NCBI RefSeq assembly: GCF_003121705.1
Contig: NZ_PYHR01000002.1
Coordinates: 3,596,001 to 3,660,000 of the forward strand
From: Serinibacter arcticus
Lineage (GTDB): Bacteria; Actinomycetota; Actinomycetes; Actinomycetales; Beutenbergiaceae
Length of the DNA stretch: 64,000 nt
Reading direction: 5' to 3'
A program made the translations under genes and the position numbers. This document shows, piece by piece, positions 43,410-52,283 of this stretch. The notes below the pieces were generated by a model. It saw only the letters and a list, made by a program, of their open reading frames with translations, was not told the DNA's origin and ran no database searches. Position 1 is the first letter of the stretch. The number at the start of each line of letters is the position of its first letter.

Positions 43410-43865
43410 TCAGGCCGACGCGGCGTCCTGGACGGCCAGCTGCGCCAGGTGGCGCAGGGCCAGGCGCGCCACGAGCGCGCACGAGACCGTCGCGAGCGGC
43501 CGCGTCAGCGCGGCCGGCCCGACGGCGAGGCGTACGTCGTAGGCCCAGGTCACATCGGTCGCGGAGCCGTCGTCGACGGGGGCCGCCGTGAGCACGACCG
43601 TGCCGCGGAAGACGCCGTCGACCTTGTGGTAGACGGCGCGCCGGGCACCGGAGCCCGACGTCGCGAGCCGGTCCAGCACCATGACGTCGCGCACGAACCC
43701 GAGCGAGACCGCCTCGTAGCGGTCTCCGGTGCGGGCCGGCGGAGGCGGGGCGGCGACGGTGGTGAACGGGAAGGCCCCGGCATGACGGCGCAGGTCGGTC
43801 AGCACGGCGAACGTGGTGGCGAGCGGGGCGGCGACACGGCGACGGGCGGTGGTCCAGGCGGTCAC
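43410..43865 (-). CDS. SRPBCC (START-like) family protein
   Basis: 151 residues. The START/Bet v1-like pattern is visible: AWTTARRRVAAPLATTFAVLTDLRRHAGAF at the N-terminus (first strand and helices), a beta-sheet core (RYEAVSLGFVRDVMVLDRL) and a long C-terminal helix (VARLALRHLAQLAVQ). Ligand unknown; hydrophobic. Convergent with the universal stress protein gene with a 6-bp gap and just downstream of tRNA-Arg. Confidence 0.75.
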   Translation of the reverse strand: MTAWTTARRRVAAPLATTFAVLTDLRRHAGAFPFTTVAAPPPPARTGDRYEAVSLGFVRDVMVLDRLATSGSGARRAVYHKVDGVFRGTVVLTAAPVDDGSATDVTWAYDVRLAVGPAALTRPLATVSCALVARLALRHLAQLAVQDAASA

Positions 43866-43902
43866 GGGTGCTCCTGCGGCTGACGAGCCCGGAGACGAGC
43901 GG

Positions 43903-43975
43903 TGCCCCCGGCGCGAATCGAACGCGCGACCTACCGCTTAGGAGGCGGTTGCTCTATCCCCTGAGCTACGAGGGC
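43903..43975 (-). tRNA. tRNA-Arg (anticodon CCU)
   Basis: Full cloverleaf on the minus strand. Acceptor GCCCTCG pairs with CGGGGGC; D-stem GCTC/GAGC; anticodon stem ACCGC/GCGGT with loop CTCCTAA, giving anticodon CCU (reads AGG); T-stem GCGCG/CGCGC with loop TTCGATT. No CCA encoded. Reads a codon that is rare in this GC-rich genome. Confidence 0.95.
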
Positions 43976-44092
43976 GGGCACTGCGGCGTGCGCCGCGGCC
44001 AGGTCAGCCTACCGGGCGGACGGGCGGGGTCACGATGTGGACGACCGGAACGACCCGACCGCCTCCGCGTGCCGCCGTGCGAGTGTGGAGGA

Positions 44093-45058
44093 ATGACGAC
44101 GACATCCCCCTCCCCGTCCTCCTCCACCTCCGGCCACCTCGGCGACCTCGGCCCGCTCGTGCTCGGCGGCAACGTGTTCGGCTGGACCGCCGACCGCGCG
44201 ACGAGCATCGCCGTCCTCGACGCGTTCGTCGAGGCGGGCGGCCGGTCCGTCGACACGGCCGACGCCTATTCGGCCTGGGTGCCGGGGAACTCCGGCGGCG
44301 AGTCCGAGACCGTCATCGGCGACTGGCTGGCCGGTCGCGGCCGTCGCGACGACGTCCTCATCGCCACGAAGGTGGCCAAGCACCCGGAGCTGCGGGGCCT
44401 GGCCCGCGAGAACGTCCGCGCCGGCGTCGAGGCGTCGCTGGGCCGGCTCCGCACCGACGTGATCGACCTGTACTACGCGCACGAGGACGACGAGACGCTC
44501 GCCCCCGAGGAGATCGCGGCCACGTTCGACGAGCTCGTCGTCGAGGGGAAGATCCGCGCGATCGGGCTGTCGAACTTCACCCCCGAGCGACTGCGGGCCG
44601 TCGTCGAGGCCGGACGGTCAGGCGGGCTCACGGCCGCGGCCTACTCCCAGGACCGCTACAGCCTCGTCGAGCGATCGCTGGAGACCGAGCTCGCCCCGAC
44701 CCTCGCCGACCTCGGCGTGACGGAGCTGCCGTACTCGGCGCTCGCGTCCGGCTTCCTCTCGGGCAAGTACCGCCCCGGTGTCGAGGTCGACTCGCCCCGC
44801 GCGGGCGGCGCCGGCGCGTACCTCCAGCGCCCCGGCGCCGGCGCGCTGCTCGACGCGCTCGACGACGTGGCGCGGGCCCACGCGGTGTCCCCGGCCGCCG
44901 TCGCGCTCGCGTGGCTGCGCTCGCGGCCGACCGTCGGCGCCCCGATCGCCTCGGCCCGCACCGTCGAGCAGCTGACCGCGCTGCGGGAGAGCTTCGCGCT
45001 CGAGCTGTCGGCCGAGCAGGCGCAGGCGCTCGAGGTCGCGAGCGACCAGCTCGGCTGA
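44093..45058 (+). CDS. Aldo/keto reductase
   Basis: 321 residues, AKR (beta/alpha)8 barrel. LGDLGPLVLGGNVFGW start, catalytic Asp and Tyr in VDTADAYSAW, Lys in VLIATKVAKHP and His in IDLYYAHEDDE; the NADPH-binding SNFTPERLR and the C-terminal IASARTVEQLTAL follow. An NADPH-dependent reductase of the YajO/Gcy type with broad substrates. An open frame extends upstream across the antisense of the tRNA, so the ATG at 44093 with a (very close) GGAGG site is taken as start. Confidence 0.92.
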   Translation: MTTTSPSPSSSTSGHLGDLGPLVLGGNVFGWTADRATSIAVLDAFVEAGGRSVDTADAYSAWVPGNSGGESETVIGDWLAGRGRRDDVLIATKVAKHPELRGLARENVRAGVEASLGRLRTDVIDLYYAHEDDETLAPEEIAATFDELVVEGKIRAIGLSNFTPERLRAVVEAGRSGGLTAAAYSQDRYSLVERSLETELAPTLADLGVTELPYSALASGFLSGKYRPGVEVDSPRAGGAGAYLQRPGAGALLDALDDVARAHAVSPAAVALAWLRSRPTVGAPIASARTVEQLTALRESFALELSAEQAQALEVASDQLG

Positions 45059-45078
45059 GCGTCCGCCGGTGGCCCGTT

Positions 45079-45115
45079 CGCCGGTGACGGCCCGAGAACC
45101 TGGCCGTCACCGGCG
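45079..45115 (+). terminator. Hairpin terminator after the aldo/keto reductase gene
   Basis: A perfect 14-bp stem, cgccggtgacggcc / ggccgtcaccggcg, with a 9-nt loop, 20 nt after the stop codon. Confidence 0.8.
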
Positions 45116-45220
45116 CGGGGCCGCCGCTCCGGGCCGGGGAGGGTGCGACGATGGTCGCCGAGTCCTCGCCAGGACCAGGGTGCACGCGAGCGCGCCCGCG
45201 GCGGGGAGCTGGAGGTGGGT

Positions 45221-48200
45221 GTGAGGCGGCACGACGACTCGGACGCGACGGAGATCATTCCGGCCGCTCCCGACCCGGTGGACGAGCCGGGCGCCTCCGC
45301 GCGCCCCGACGGATCCGACGGTGACGCCGTCGAGCCCGCGGTCCAGCCGCTCGAGCCGCCGGACGACGACCTCGACCTCGACCTCGTCGACTCCGACGTG
45401 GTCGACCCCCGGCCGACCGGGGCCGACGACGCGGCGTCCGCCACGGGCGGGTCCGCGGTCCAGGAGGCCGCCGACGAGCTCGCGGGCGAGGAGCCCGTCG
45501 CCGCCGCCCCGGCTCCCGCGCTCGAGCCCGAGCCCCGTCCGGAGCCCGAGCCCGCTCCCGCACCCCGCCCCGCCGTCCCCCTCACGCGGGACGAGGCGGT
45601 GCTGCGCGCCACCCGCGGCTGGCAGGAGTCGCTGTCGGCGATGGGCGGGGAGTCCGCCCTGCGCGACATCGAGACCCTCGCCGACGCCACGCTCGACCTG
45701 TCGGCCGCGCACCCCGGCGGCATGGCCCAGTTCCTGGCGGGCCGGCCCACCACGCTCGGGCTGCTGGTCCGGGAGCCGTCCGCCCTCGCGCACGCCCGCC
45801 GTCGCGCCCGGGCCGTGCTGGCACGCGCGGCCGAGCACCTCCACCGCTACGGCGTCACGGCGACGACGGCGGCGCTCGGCGTGCTCACGTGGACCGAGCC
45901 GGGGAGCGAGGACGGTGCCGGCCTGCTGATGCGGGCCCCCGCGTTCCTGCGCCCCGTCAGCCTCACCCTGGCCGACGGCCAGCACGAGCCGACCCTCACC
46001 CTGCACTCCCGCGCGAGCATCAACCCCGTGGTCGAGCGCGCGCTCCTCGCCGCGGGCGTCGACGTCGAGGCGCTCGTCGCCCCGGCCGTCACCGGCTCCA
46101 GCGACCTGCGCGAGGCCCTCGACGCGATCCGCGACGTCGCGGACGGCGCACTCGGCGACGTCGAGGTGACGGAGCTGATCGTCATCGGCTCGTTCGCCCA
46201 CCCGGGCCAGATCCTCGCCGACGACCTGTCGGGCGGCTGGCTCACCGGCAACGACGTCATCGCCGCCCTCGCCGGTGACGAGTCGGCGCGCGCCGCGCTC
46301 GACGTGCCCCTCCCGACGATGCTCCGCGGCGACCGTGACCCCGGTACCGAGCGCGGGGTCGGCGATCTCGACCCGACGCAGCACCACGTGCTCGACGCCG
46401 TCGCGAGCGGGATCAGCGTGCTCGTCGACGCCCCGCCCGGGTCGCCCACGACGGACACGGTGGTGGCGATCGTGGCCGACGCCGCGGCGTCCGGCCGCAC
46501 CGTGGTCCACGTCCCCGGCACGCGCCGTGCCGCCGAGTCGCTGCGCGGCCGGCTCGAGGAGCTCGACCTGCCCGGCCTCGTGCTCGACGCGTCCGCCGGC
46601 TCGACGCAGGGGACCGAGGTGGGCGAGCTGTTCACCTCCCGTCTCGGTGGCGACCTGCCCTCCGTCGACGCTCCCTCCATCATCCGCACGCGGGGCGAGC
46701 TCTCGCGCCTGCACTCCGCGCTCACCGCACGCGTCCTCGCCTGGCACGCGCCCCGTCCCGAGTGGGGCGTCACGGCGCACGAGGCGATGCAGGCGCTCGC
46801 GGAGCTCACCGCCGCCCGACCCGCGCCGCGCAACCAGGTGCGGCTGCCCGTCCCGGTCCTCGCCCGCCTGACGGGCCGCGCGATGGAGGACGCCAGGGGC
46901 GAGCTCGCGAGGGCCGCGACGCTCGGAGCCTTCCAGATCCGGCGCAGCGACAGCCCCTGGTACGGCGTCGTGCTGACCGACGCCGACCACGCGCGCCGCG
47001 TCGTCGACGACGTCCAGCGTCTCGCCGTCCGCACCCTGCCCGCGCTGCGCCAGAAGATCGCCGTGGCCACCGCCCAGACCGGCCTCGAGCCGGCGACCAC
47101 GGTCGCCGTCTGGGTCGAGCAGCTGCGCATGCTGCAGGGCGTGCGGGCCGCGCTGGACGTCTTCCAGCCGATCATCTTCGAGCGCTCGGCCGCCGACCTG
47201 GTGGCCGCCACCGCGCCGCGCTCCGAGCGGGCCGACCACGAGGAGCTGCCCGCGGGCGTGCGCCGTCGGCTGCGCAAGGAGGCCAAGGACCTGCTGCGCC
47301 CGGGGCGCCACGTCACGGATCTGCACGGCGAGCTCGTCGCCGTGCAGGAGCAGCGCGAGATCTGGCGCATCCACTGCCCGGCGGGCGGCTGGCCGCGACT
47401 GCCCGACGACATGACGGACCTCGTCCAGGTCACGGACGAGGTGGTGACGGCGCTGGCGAACCTGGAGTCGGCGCTCCGTCCCACCTACGACGACACCGTC
47501 CCGCTCGAGCACGTCCCGTTCGAGGACCTCGGCGACCACCTGCTGAGCCTCGCCGAGGACGAGAGCGTCACGCGCGCCCTGCCGGAGCGGACGGAAGCGA
47601 TCACCCGTCTCGACGGCCTCGGGCTCGGCGACCTGCTGGACGACCTGGCCGCCCGGCGCGTGCCGCTCGCGCTGGTGGCCGCCGAGCTCGATCTCGCGTG
47701 GTGGTCCAGCGTGCTCGAGCAGATCCTCGCGTCCGACCCCGCGCTGCGCGGCGCGACCACGTTCGGGCAGGACGTCGAGCGCTGGCGCGAGCTCGACGTC
47801 GAGCAGGTCGCCTCCCTCGTCCCGCCGGTCCGGCTGGCGACGGCGACGCACCTGCGCCAGGTCGCCGTCACGCACAAGGACGCCGCGCGCGACCTGTTCC
47901 GCGCCGCCGATCAGGCGCGGCGCGGTCTCGCCGGGTTCGACCTCCGCACGGCCCGGACGCAGCACGCGCCGGTCGCGGCGGCCGTGGTCCCGTGCTGGAG
48001 CGTGCCCGCGATGCTCGTGCCGCAGGTGCTGGACCAGACCGAGCGCGCGGACCTGCTCGTCCTCGACAACGTCCAGAACCTCACGACCGACCAGGTCGTC
48101 GCGGCCATCGGGCGGGCGCGTCAGGTCGTCGTCGTCGGTGACGTTCGACGCGGAGGGACCGGGGTGGTCGCCGACCTCGCCGCCGTCCTGCCCCGGGTCG

Positions 48201-49708
48201 AGCTCGACTCCGAGCGCACGGACCGCGACGAGCACCTCACCGCCTTCCTCGCGACGCACGGCTACGAGGGCGCGGTGTGCCGGGTGCCCGGCCCGCCGGG
48301 TCCGTCGCTGATCCGGCTGGACCTGGTCGACGGTCGCGGCCTCGCCGCGCACGGCGGCGTCGTGGAGACCGTGCCGGCGGAGGTCGAGCACGTCGTCGAC
48401 CTCGTCATCGAGCACGCGCTGACCAGCCCCGAGGAGAGCCTCGCCGTCGTCGCGCTGAACCCGCGCCACGCCACCCGGATCCGGGAGGCCGTCGCGCAGG
48501 CCGTCGCCGAGGCGCCCGCGGTCGCCACGTTCTTCGACCCGGCGGCGATCGAGCCGTTCGCCGTCGTCGACGTCGAGCAGGCGGCCGGCATGCGTCGCGA
48601 CAGCATCGTGCTGAGCGTCGGTTACGGCAAGTCGCTGCACGGACGGGTGATCCACCAGTTCGGCGCCGTGAGCTCGCAGCACGGGGTCTCGCTGCTCGTC
48701 GACGCGATCGACGCGTGCCGGGGCCGGCTCGTCGTGACCAGCTGCATCGCCCCCTCCGAGCTCGACTCCAACCGGTTGCGTGCCAGCGGCTCGCGGATGC
48801 TCGCCGACCTGCTCGCCTTCGCAGCGGCCGGGGGCGACATCGAGGTCGAGACGGGGGAGCGGGAGGGGTCGCCGGACCCGCTGCTCGTCGACCTCGCCGA
48901 CCGGCTGTGGCGCATGGGTCTGACCGTCGCGGCGGACTACGGACCCGACGGCGGCGTGCGGATCCCGCTCGCCGTGGGCCACCCGCACCTGTCCGAGCAG
49001 CTCGGCGTGGCGATCCTGTCGGACACCGACGTCTACGTCTCGACGCCGAGCCTGCGCGTGCGCGACCGGCACTGGGTCGAGCGCCTCGAGCGCCGCGGGT
49101 GGGACGTCGTCGTGCTCGCGTCGCTGGACGTGTTCCTCGATCCCGACGCCGCGGCGCAGCGCGTGCTCGACGTCGTCTCCGACCGGGTCAGGGCCCGCGG
49201 CGGCTCCGCAGAGCTCACGCCGAACGTCTCGCCGCCCCCGCTCGTGGAGGAGGAGCACCCGATCGAGGACGACGTCGTCGATCCCGACGCCGTGGCGGTG
49301 CCCGCCGTCGGGGGGGCGGACGTCGAGGCCGAGGCCGAAGCTGCGGCTGAGGCCGAGGCTGAGGCCGACGACGTGGACGTGGACGGGTCGAACCTGCCGG
49401 ACGGCACCGCCGACGAGGTCGACGGCAAGGACGCTCCGGAGGTGTCGACGGCGGTGCTCGGGGCGGTTCCGGCGCAGCCCGTGACCGAGGGCGGAGCGGC
49501 GGAGGAGCCCGGCGGGACCGGGGCCGCCGAGGAGTGCGACGACGAGAGCGCTCCGGCGCCCCGCACGCCGGAGACGGCCGCTCAGATCGTCGCCTCGCAG
49601 CCCGTCATCCCGGAGCGCGCGTGGGAGGACGACGACCGCGCCTGGGGCGACGGTGGCGGCGACGACGAGGACCGCATCCTGCGGGAGCGCCCGCCCCACT
49701 GGGGCTGA
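45221..49708 (+). CDS. Giant SF1-like helicase/REase fusion with degenerate active sites
   Basis: About 1,495 residues; GTG 45221 with GGAGG 5 nt upstream. Low-complexity acidic and Pro/Ala-rich segments at both ends (about 1-115 and 1340-1470). Between them is an Upf1/DNA2-like SF1 layout. The motif I position has DAPPGSPTTDT (about 403-413) instead of GKT; motif II has LLVLDNVQN (about 944-952) instead of DExx; motif III-like VVVGDVRRGG; and motif V-like AGMRRDSIVLSVGYGKS with the matching CRGRLVVTS (about 1165). The C-terminal part (about 1220-1330) resembles the MTES_1575 restriction-endonuclease-like fold, but the usual RID is RIPLAV and the ExD site is ILSDTD. ATPase and nuclease activity are therefore doubtful. 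Fold assignment is inference; role unknown. Confidence 0.7.
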   Translation: MRRHDDSDATEIIPAAPDPVDEPGASARPDGSDGDAVEPAVQPLEPPDDDLDLDLVDSDVVDPRPTGADDAASATGGSAVQEAADELAGEEPVAAAPAPALEPEPRPEPEPAPAPRPAVPLTRDEAVLRATRGWQESLSAMGGESALRDIETLADATLDLSAAHPGGMAQFLAGRPTTLGLLVREPSALAHARRRARAVLARAAEHLHRYGVTATTAALGVLTWTEPGSEDGAGLLMRAPAFLRPVSLTLADGQHEPTLTLHSRASINPVVERALLAAGVDVEALVAPAVTGSSDLREALDAIRDVADGALGDVEVTELIVIGSFAHPGQILADDLSGGWLTGNDVIAALAGDESARAALDVPLPTMLRGDRDPGTERGVGDLDPTQHHVLDAVASGISVLVDAPPGSPTTDTVVAIVADAAASGRTVVHVPGTRRAAESLRGRLEELDLPGLVLDASAGSTQGTEVGELFTSRLGGDLPSVDAPSIIRTRGELSRLHSALTARVLAWHAPRPEWGVTAHEAMQALAELTAARPAPRNQVRLPVPVLARLTGRAMEDARGELARAATLGAFQIRRSDSPWYGVVLTDADHARRVVDDVQRLAVRTLPALRQKIAVATAQTGLEPATTVAVWVEQLRMLQGVRAALDVFQPIIFERSAADLVAATAPRSERADHEELPAGVRRRLRKEAKDLLRPGRHVTDLHGELVAVQEQREIWRIHCPAGGWPRLPDDMTDLVQVTDEVVTALANLESALRPTYDDTVPLEHVPFEDLGDHLLSLAEDESVTRALPERTEAITRLDGLGLGDLLDDLAARRVPLALVAAELDLAWWSSVLEQILASDPALRGATTFGQDVERWRELDVEQVASLVPPVRLATATHLRQVAVTHKDAARDLFRAADQARRGLAGFDLRTARTQHAPVAAAVVPCWSVPAMLVPQVLDQTERADLLVLDNVQNLTTDQVVAAIGRARQVVVVGDVRRGGTGVVADLAAVLPRVELDSERTDRDEHLTAFLATHGYEGAVCRVPGPPGPSLIRLDLVDGRGLAAHGGVVETVPAEVEHVVDLVIEHALTSPEESLAVVALNPRHATRIREAVAQAVAEAPAVATFFDPAAIEPFAVVDVEQAAGMRRDSIVLSVGYGKSLHGRVIHQFGAVSSQHGVSLLVDAIDACRGRLVVTSCIAPSELDSNRLRASGSRMLADLLAFAAAGGDIEVETGEREGSPDPLLVDLADRLWRMGLTVAADYGPDGGVRIPLAVGHPHLSEQLGVAILSDTDVYVSTPSLRVRDRHWVERLERRGWDVVVLASLDVFLDPDAAAQRVLDVVSDRVRARGGSAELTPNVSPPPLVEEEHPIEDDVVDPDAVAVPAVGGADVEAEAEAAAEAEAEADDVDVDGSNLPDGTADEVDGKDAPEVSTAVLGAVPAQPVTEGGAAEEPGGTGAAEECDDESAPAPRTPETAAQIVASQPVIPERAWEDDDRAWGDGGGDDEDRILRERPPHWG

Positions 49709-49716
49709 GAGACAGA

Positions 49717-49757
49717 CAGCAGCGGCCGCCCGGCTCGAAGCCGGGCGGCCGTTGCTG
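49717..49757. terminator. Strong bidirectional hairpin terminator
   Basis: An 18-bp stem (one G-U) around loop tcgaa, between the convergent giant helicase-like gene and mscL. It is positioned to end both. Confidence 0.85.
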
Positions 49758-49794
49758 TTGGTCGTGCAGGTGGCGCGGGGTCAGCCGCGCACGG

Positions 49795-50253
49795 TCACGG
49801 GCGAGGCTTCGCCTGCGAGGCGAGGAGGTCGCGGATCTCCTGCAGCAGGATGACGTCCTCGGCCGGGGCCGCGGGCTCGGGCTCCTCGCCCTGCTTGCGG
49901 CGGGCGGCGAGCGTGTTCAGCGGGAGCACCACGATGAAGTAGATCGCGGCGGCGACGATGAGGAAGTTCAGCAGCGCGGTGAGGACCATGCCGGGCATGA
50001 TCGCGGCGTCGCCGAGCGAGATCGTCCAGATGTTGTCGAGGTTCGGCTTGCCGAAGATGCCGCCGATGAGCGGGTTGATCAGACCCTCGACGATCGCGGT
50101 CACGACGGACGTGAACGCGGCGCCGATGACGATGCCGACCGCGAGCTCGACCGCGTTGCCGCGGGAGATGAACTCCTTGAATCCGTTGAGGAATCCGGAG
50201 CGCTCGCGGATCGCGTTCGTCGCCTTGTTGAAGTTGTTGCTGGGGGTGGTCAT
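49795..50253 (-). CDS. mscL: Large-conductance mechanosensitive channel
   Basis: 152 residues. N-terminal amphipathic helix (FKEFISRGNAVELAVGIVIGAAFTSVV, which begins TM1), periplasmic loop, TM2 (GMVLTALLNFLIVAAAIYFIVVLP) and a charged C-terminal helix. Pentameric channel releasing solutes under hypo-osmotic shock. The start has an AGGAGG ribosome site 5 nt upstream. Length and motifs are normal for actinobacterial MscL. Confidence 0.95.
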   Translation of the reverse strand: MTTPSNNFNKATNAIRERSGFLNGFKEFISRGNAVELAVGIVIGAAFTSVVTAIVEGLINPLIGGIFGKPNLDNIWTISLGDAAIMPGMVLTALLNFLIVAAAIYFIVVLPLNTLAARRKQGEEPEPAAPAEDVILLQEIRDLLASQAKPRP

Positions 50254-50280
50254 GGTGCCTCCTGGGTACGTGGAGCGTGG

Positions 50281-50931
50281 TCAGTCCCCCGTCCCGAGGG
50301 CGACGGTCAGGGAACCGCCCGCACTGGCGTCGAGGACGAGAGTAGCGACCTCCTGCGGAACCGCCAGCAGGAGCAGCGTCCCGGAGTGTTCGCCGCCGCC
50401 GAGCACCGAGGTCGTCGTCTCCTCCCGGACGGCCGCGACGAGGCGCGCCCGATCCGTCAGCAGGGTCGAGCCGGCGCCCGTGGCGGAGACCAGGTGGAGC
50501 GGCGTCGCCGTCGGGAGCAGGTCGGGCACGGCCGGGTCCGCCAGCCGAATGGGAACCACCAGCTCGCCGTCCTCGGCGAAGGACCACGCGCCGCCGTCGA
50601 CGAGGTCGGAGGGCACCAGGGGGACGCCCCGACCCGCCGGATGGGCCAGGCGGTGCCCGACGGCGTCCGCACCGAGCCGGAGCGCGGCGGCCGGCGCAGC
50701 GGAGACGGGGATCGAGACGGTGCCGACGTCGGCGTCGGCCAGCAGGTGCCCGGCGGGGAGGTCCGCCGTCGCGACGACCAGATCGACCGACGGCGGGGGC
50801 GCGGGACGCAGCGCGCCGAGCGCGGACCACGCGGCGACGGCGACGAGGAGGGCGACGAGCGCAGGACGCCAGCGCCACAGGATCGAGCGCAGGCGTCGCC
50901 GCCGGGATGAGGTGGTGATCGCCGTCGTCAT
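50281..50931 (-). CDS. SAF-domain (CpaB/RcpC-like) membrane protein
   Basis: 216 residues. A basic N-terminus (RRRRLRSILWRWRP), one membrane helix (about 23-42) and a SAF domain: VVATADLPAGHLLADADVGTVSIP and GHRLAHPAGRGVPLVPSDL. In pilus systems such proteins (CpaB/RcpC) stabilise the outer parts of Flp pili; in actinobacteria short versions next to mscL are widespread without pilus genes, and none are seen here. Function therefore unknown. Probably one transcription unit with mscL, 27 bp upstream of it. Confidence 0.8.
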   Translation of the reverse strand: MTTAITTSSRRRRLRSILWRWRPALVALLVAVAAWSALGALRPAPPPSVDLVVATADLPAGHLLADADVGTVSIPVSAAPAAALRLGADAVGHRLAHPAGRGVPLVPSDLVDGGAWSFAEDGELVVPIRLADPAVPDLLPTATPLHLVSATGAGSTLLTDRARLVAAVREETTTSVLGGGEHSGTLLLLAVPQEVATLVLDASAGGSLTVALGTGD

Positions 50932-51033
50932 CGGCCGACGGTAGCCAGGGACTCGCCGACGCAGCCCTGCGAACGGGCGCCGATGGGGACGAACGCACGC
51001 GGCGCGGTCCTGGGGACAGCGCGCGCCGGGGAA

Positions 51034-51411
51034 TCAGCTGGAGGCGGCCTTACCGGGGCCGGACGTGCCGCTCGACGACGACGAGGCGCCGCCCGAGGTG
51101 GAGCCGGAGCCCGTGCTGGGGGAGGGGGTGCTCGGCTTGGACGTCTCACCCTTGGAGGACTCGCCCTTGGACGACTCGCCCGAGGACGACCCGCTCGTGG
51201 AGGAGCTCCCCGAGGACTCGCTCGACGTCGACGTGCCGCGGGAGTCGTTGCGGTAGAAGCCCGAACCCTTGAAGACGACGCCGACAGGGGAGAGCACCTT
51301 GCGGAGCTTGCCCGCGCACTCGGGGCAGACCGTCAGGGAGTCCTCGGTGAAGGACTGGTAGATGTCGAACGCGTGCCCGCACTCCGTGCAGCGGTAGGCG
51401 TAGGTCGGCAT
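51034..51411 (-). CDS. FmdB-family zinc-ribbon protein
   Basis: 125 residues. The start MPTYAYRCTECGHAFDIYQS has the first CxxC of the FmdB zinc ribbon and VCPECAGKL the second; the family signature FKGSGFY follows at about 47-53. The last 65 residues are Ser/Gly/Lys-rich low complexity with repeats of GESSKGES type. Regulatory proteins of this type are widespread; the exact role is unknown. The ATG at 51409-51411 gives the classical MPTYxY start; an upstream in-frame extension is ignored. Confidence 0.9.
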   Translation of the reverse strand: MPTYAYRCTECGHAFDIYQSFTEDSLTVCPECAGKLRKVLSPVGVVFKGSGFYRNDSRGTSTSSESSGSSSTSGSSSGESSKGESSKGETSKPSTPSPSTGSGSTSGGASSSSSGTSGPGKAASS

Positions 51412-51486
51412 GGGGCTCCTCGGCGTCAGTCCGGCCGACGGTCCGTCGGCTGGCACTCTCTCGATCCGAGTGCCAATTCTACGCCG

Positions 51487-52188
51487 TCACGCGGGAGGCA
51501 GCGGCCACGACGAGGTGGGCGTCAGCACACCGCGCACCGGGATGTCGTGCGGTGCGCGGGGGAGGGTGGGGTGGTGGGCCTCGCCGTCGTACACGACGCC
51601 GTAGACGGAGGCGTCCGGGTCGGCGTGGAGGAGGGCGCGGTCGTACCAGCCACCGCCGAGTCCCAGCCGCACGCCGTCGTCGTCGATCGCGAGGGCGGGG
51701 ACGAGGACGAGGCGGGCGCGGCCCAGCGCGGGCGCCTCCTCGCAGGCCCCCCGGGGCTCGAGCGGCCGCCCCGGCGCGAGCTGCGCGAGGTCGTCGGTCC
51801 CGGTGAACACGCCCCAGCACCGGTCGAGCGCAGGACCCAGCACCGGGACGAGCACCTCGAAGCCGGCCGCGTGCAGCGCCTCGAGAGCGGGCAGCGTGCC
51901 GGGCTCGTGCCGGCGCGAGACGTAGGCGGCGACGGTTTCGCCGGCCTCGAGGCCGAGAGCGGCCGCGAGCTCGATCGAGCGTCGGGCGATCTCGTCGGCG
52001 CTTGAGGCGAGCGCGCGGGCGTCGAGCTGGGCCCGGCGCTCCTTGATCACGGCACGGAGGTCGTCCTTACGGTCCTCGAGGAGCTCGATCGCGAGGATCG
52101 AGTCCGCGGAGGAGTGCGGGTCGGCCAGGAGGTCCGAGGCATCTGCCGTGGCAGGGGTGGACAGGGTGGGGGCGTCGTTGCCGGTCAC
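51487..52188 (-). CDS. 5-formyltetrahydrofolate cyclo-ligase
   Basis: 233 residues. Core from about 40: KDDLRAVIKERRAQLD (substrate-binding Arg/Lys helix), VAAYVSRRHEPGTLPALEAL, VLVPALAIDDDGVRLGLGGGWYDRAL with the ATP-binding GxGGGYYD-type loop, and a final GVVYDGE. Converts 5-formyl-THF to 5,10-methenyl-THF using ATP. An N-terminal extension of about 35 residues is acidic. In related actinobacteria galU and glp/moeA follow in the opposite direction before a GNAT gene; here the GNAT gene follows directly. Confidence 0.92.
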   Translation of the reverse strand: MTGNDAPTLSTPATADASDLLADPHSSADSILAIELLEDRKDDLRAVIKERRAQLDARALASSADEIARRSIELAAALGLEAGETVAAYVSRRHEPGTLPALEALHAAGFEVLVPVLGPALDRCWGVFTGTDDLAQLAPGRPLEPRGACEEAPALGRARLVLVPALAIDDDGVRLGLGGGWYDRALLHADPDASVYGVVYDGEAHHPTLPRAPHDIPVRGVLTPTSSWPLPPA

Positions 52189-52283
52189 CCGACCACTGTC
52201 GCACGGATCGATGCGGACCCGTGAGCACCGCGTTTCCGACCAGCCCGTGGACGCGGCCGAGGTGGCCGCTAGGGTGAGCGCTC

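Noticed and set aside
43868-44092. Upstream extension of the aldo/keto reductase frame through the tRNA-Arg locus.
   Set aside because: It would overlap the tRNA on the other strand and adds residues absent from the family.
45107-49699. A long open frame on the minus strand opposite the giant helicase-like gene (about 1,530 codons).
   Set aside because: The product is Arg/His/Gly-rich with no recognisable domain. It arises from the codon bias of the real gene on the opposite strand.
50281-50931. Flp/tad pilus locus suggested by the CpaB-like SAF protein.
   Set aside because: No other pilus genes are present nearby.
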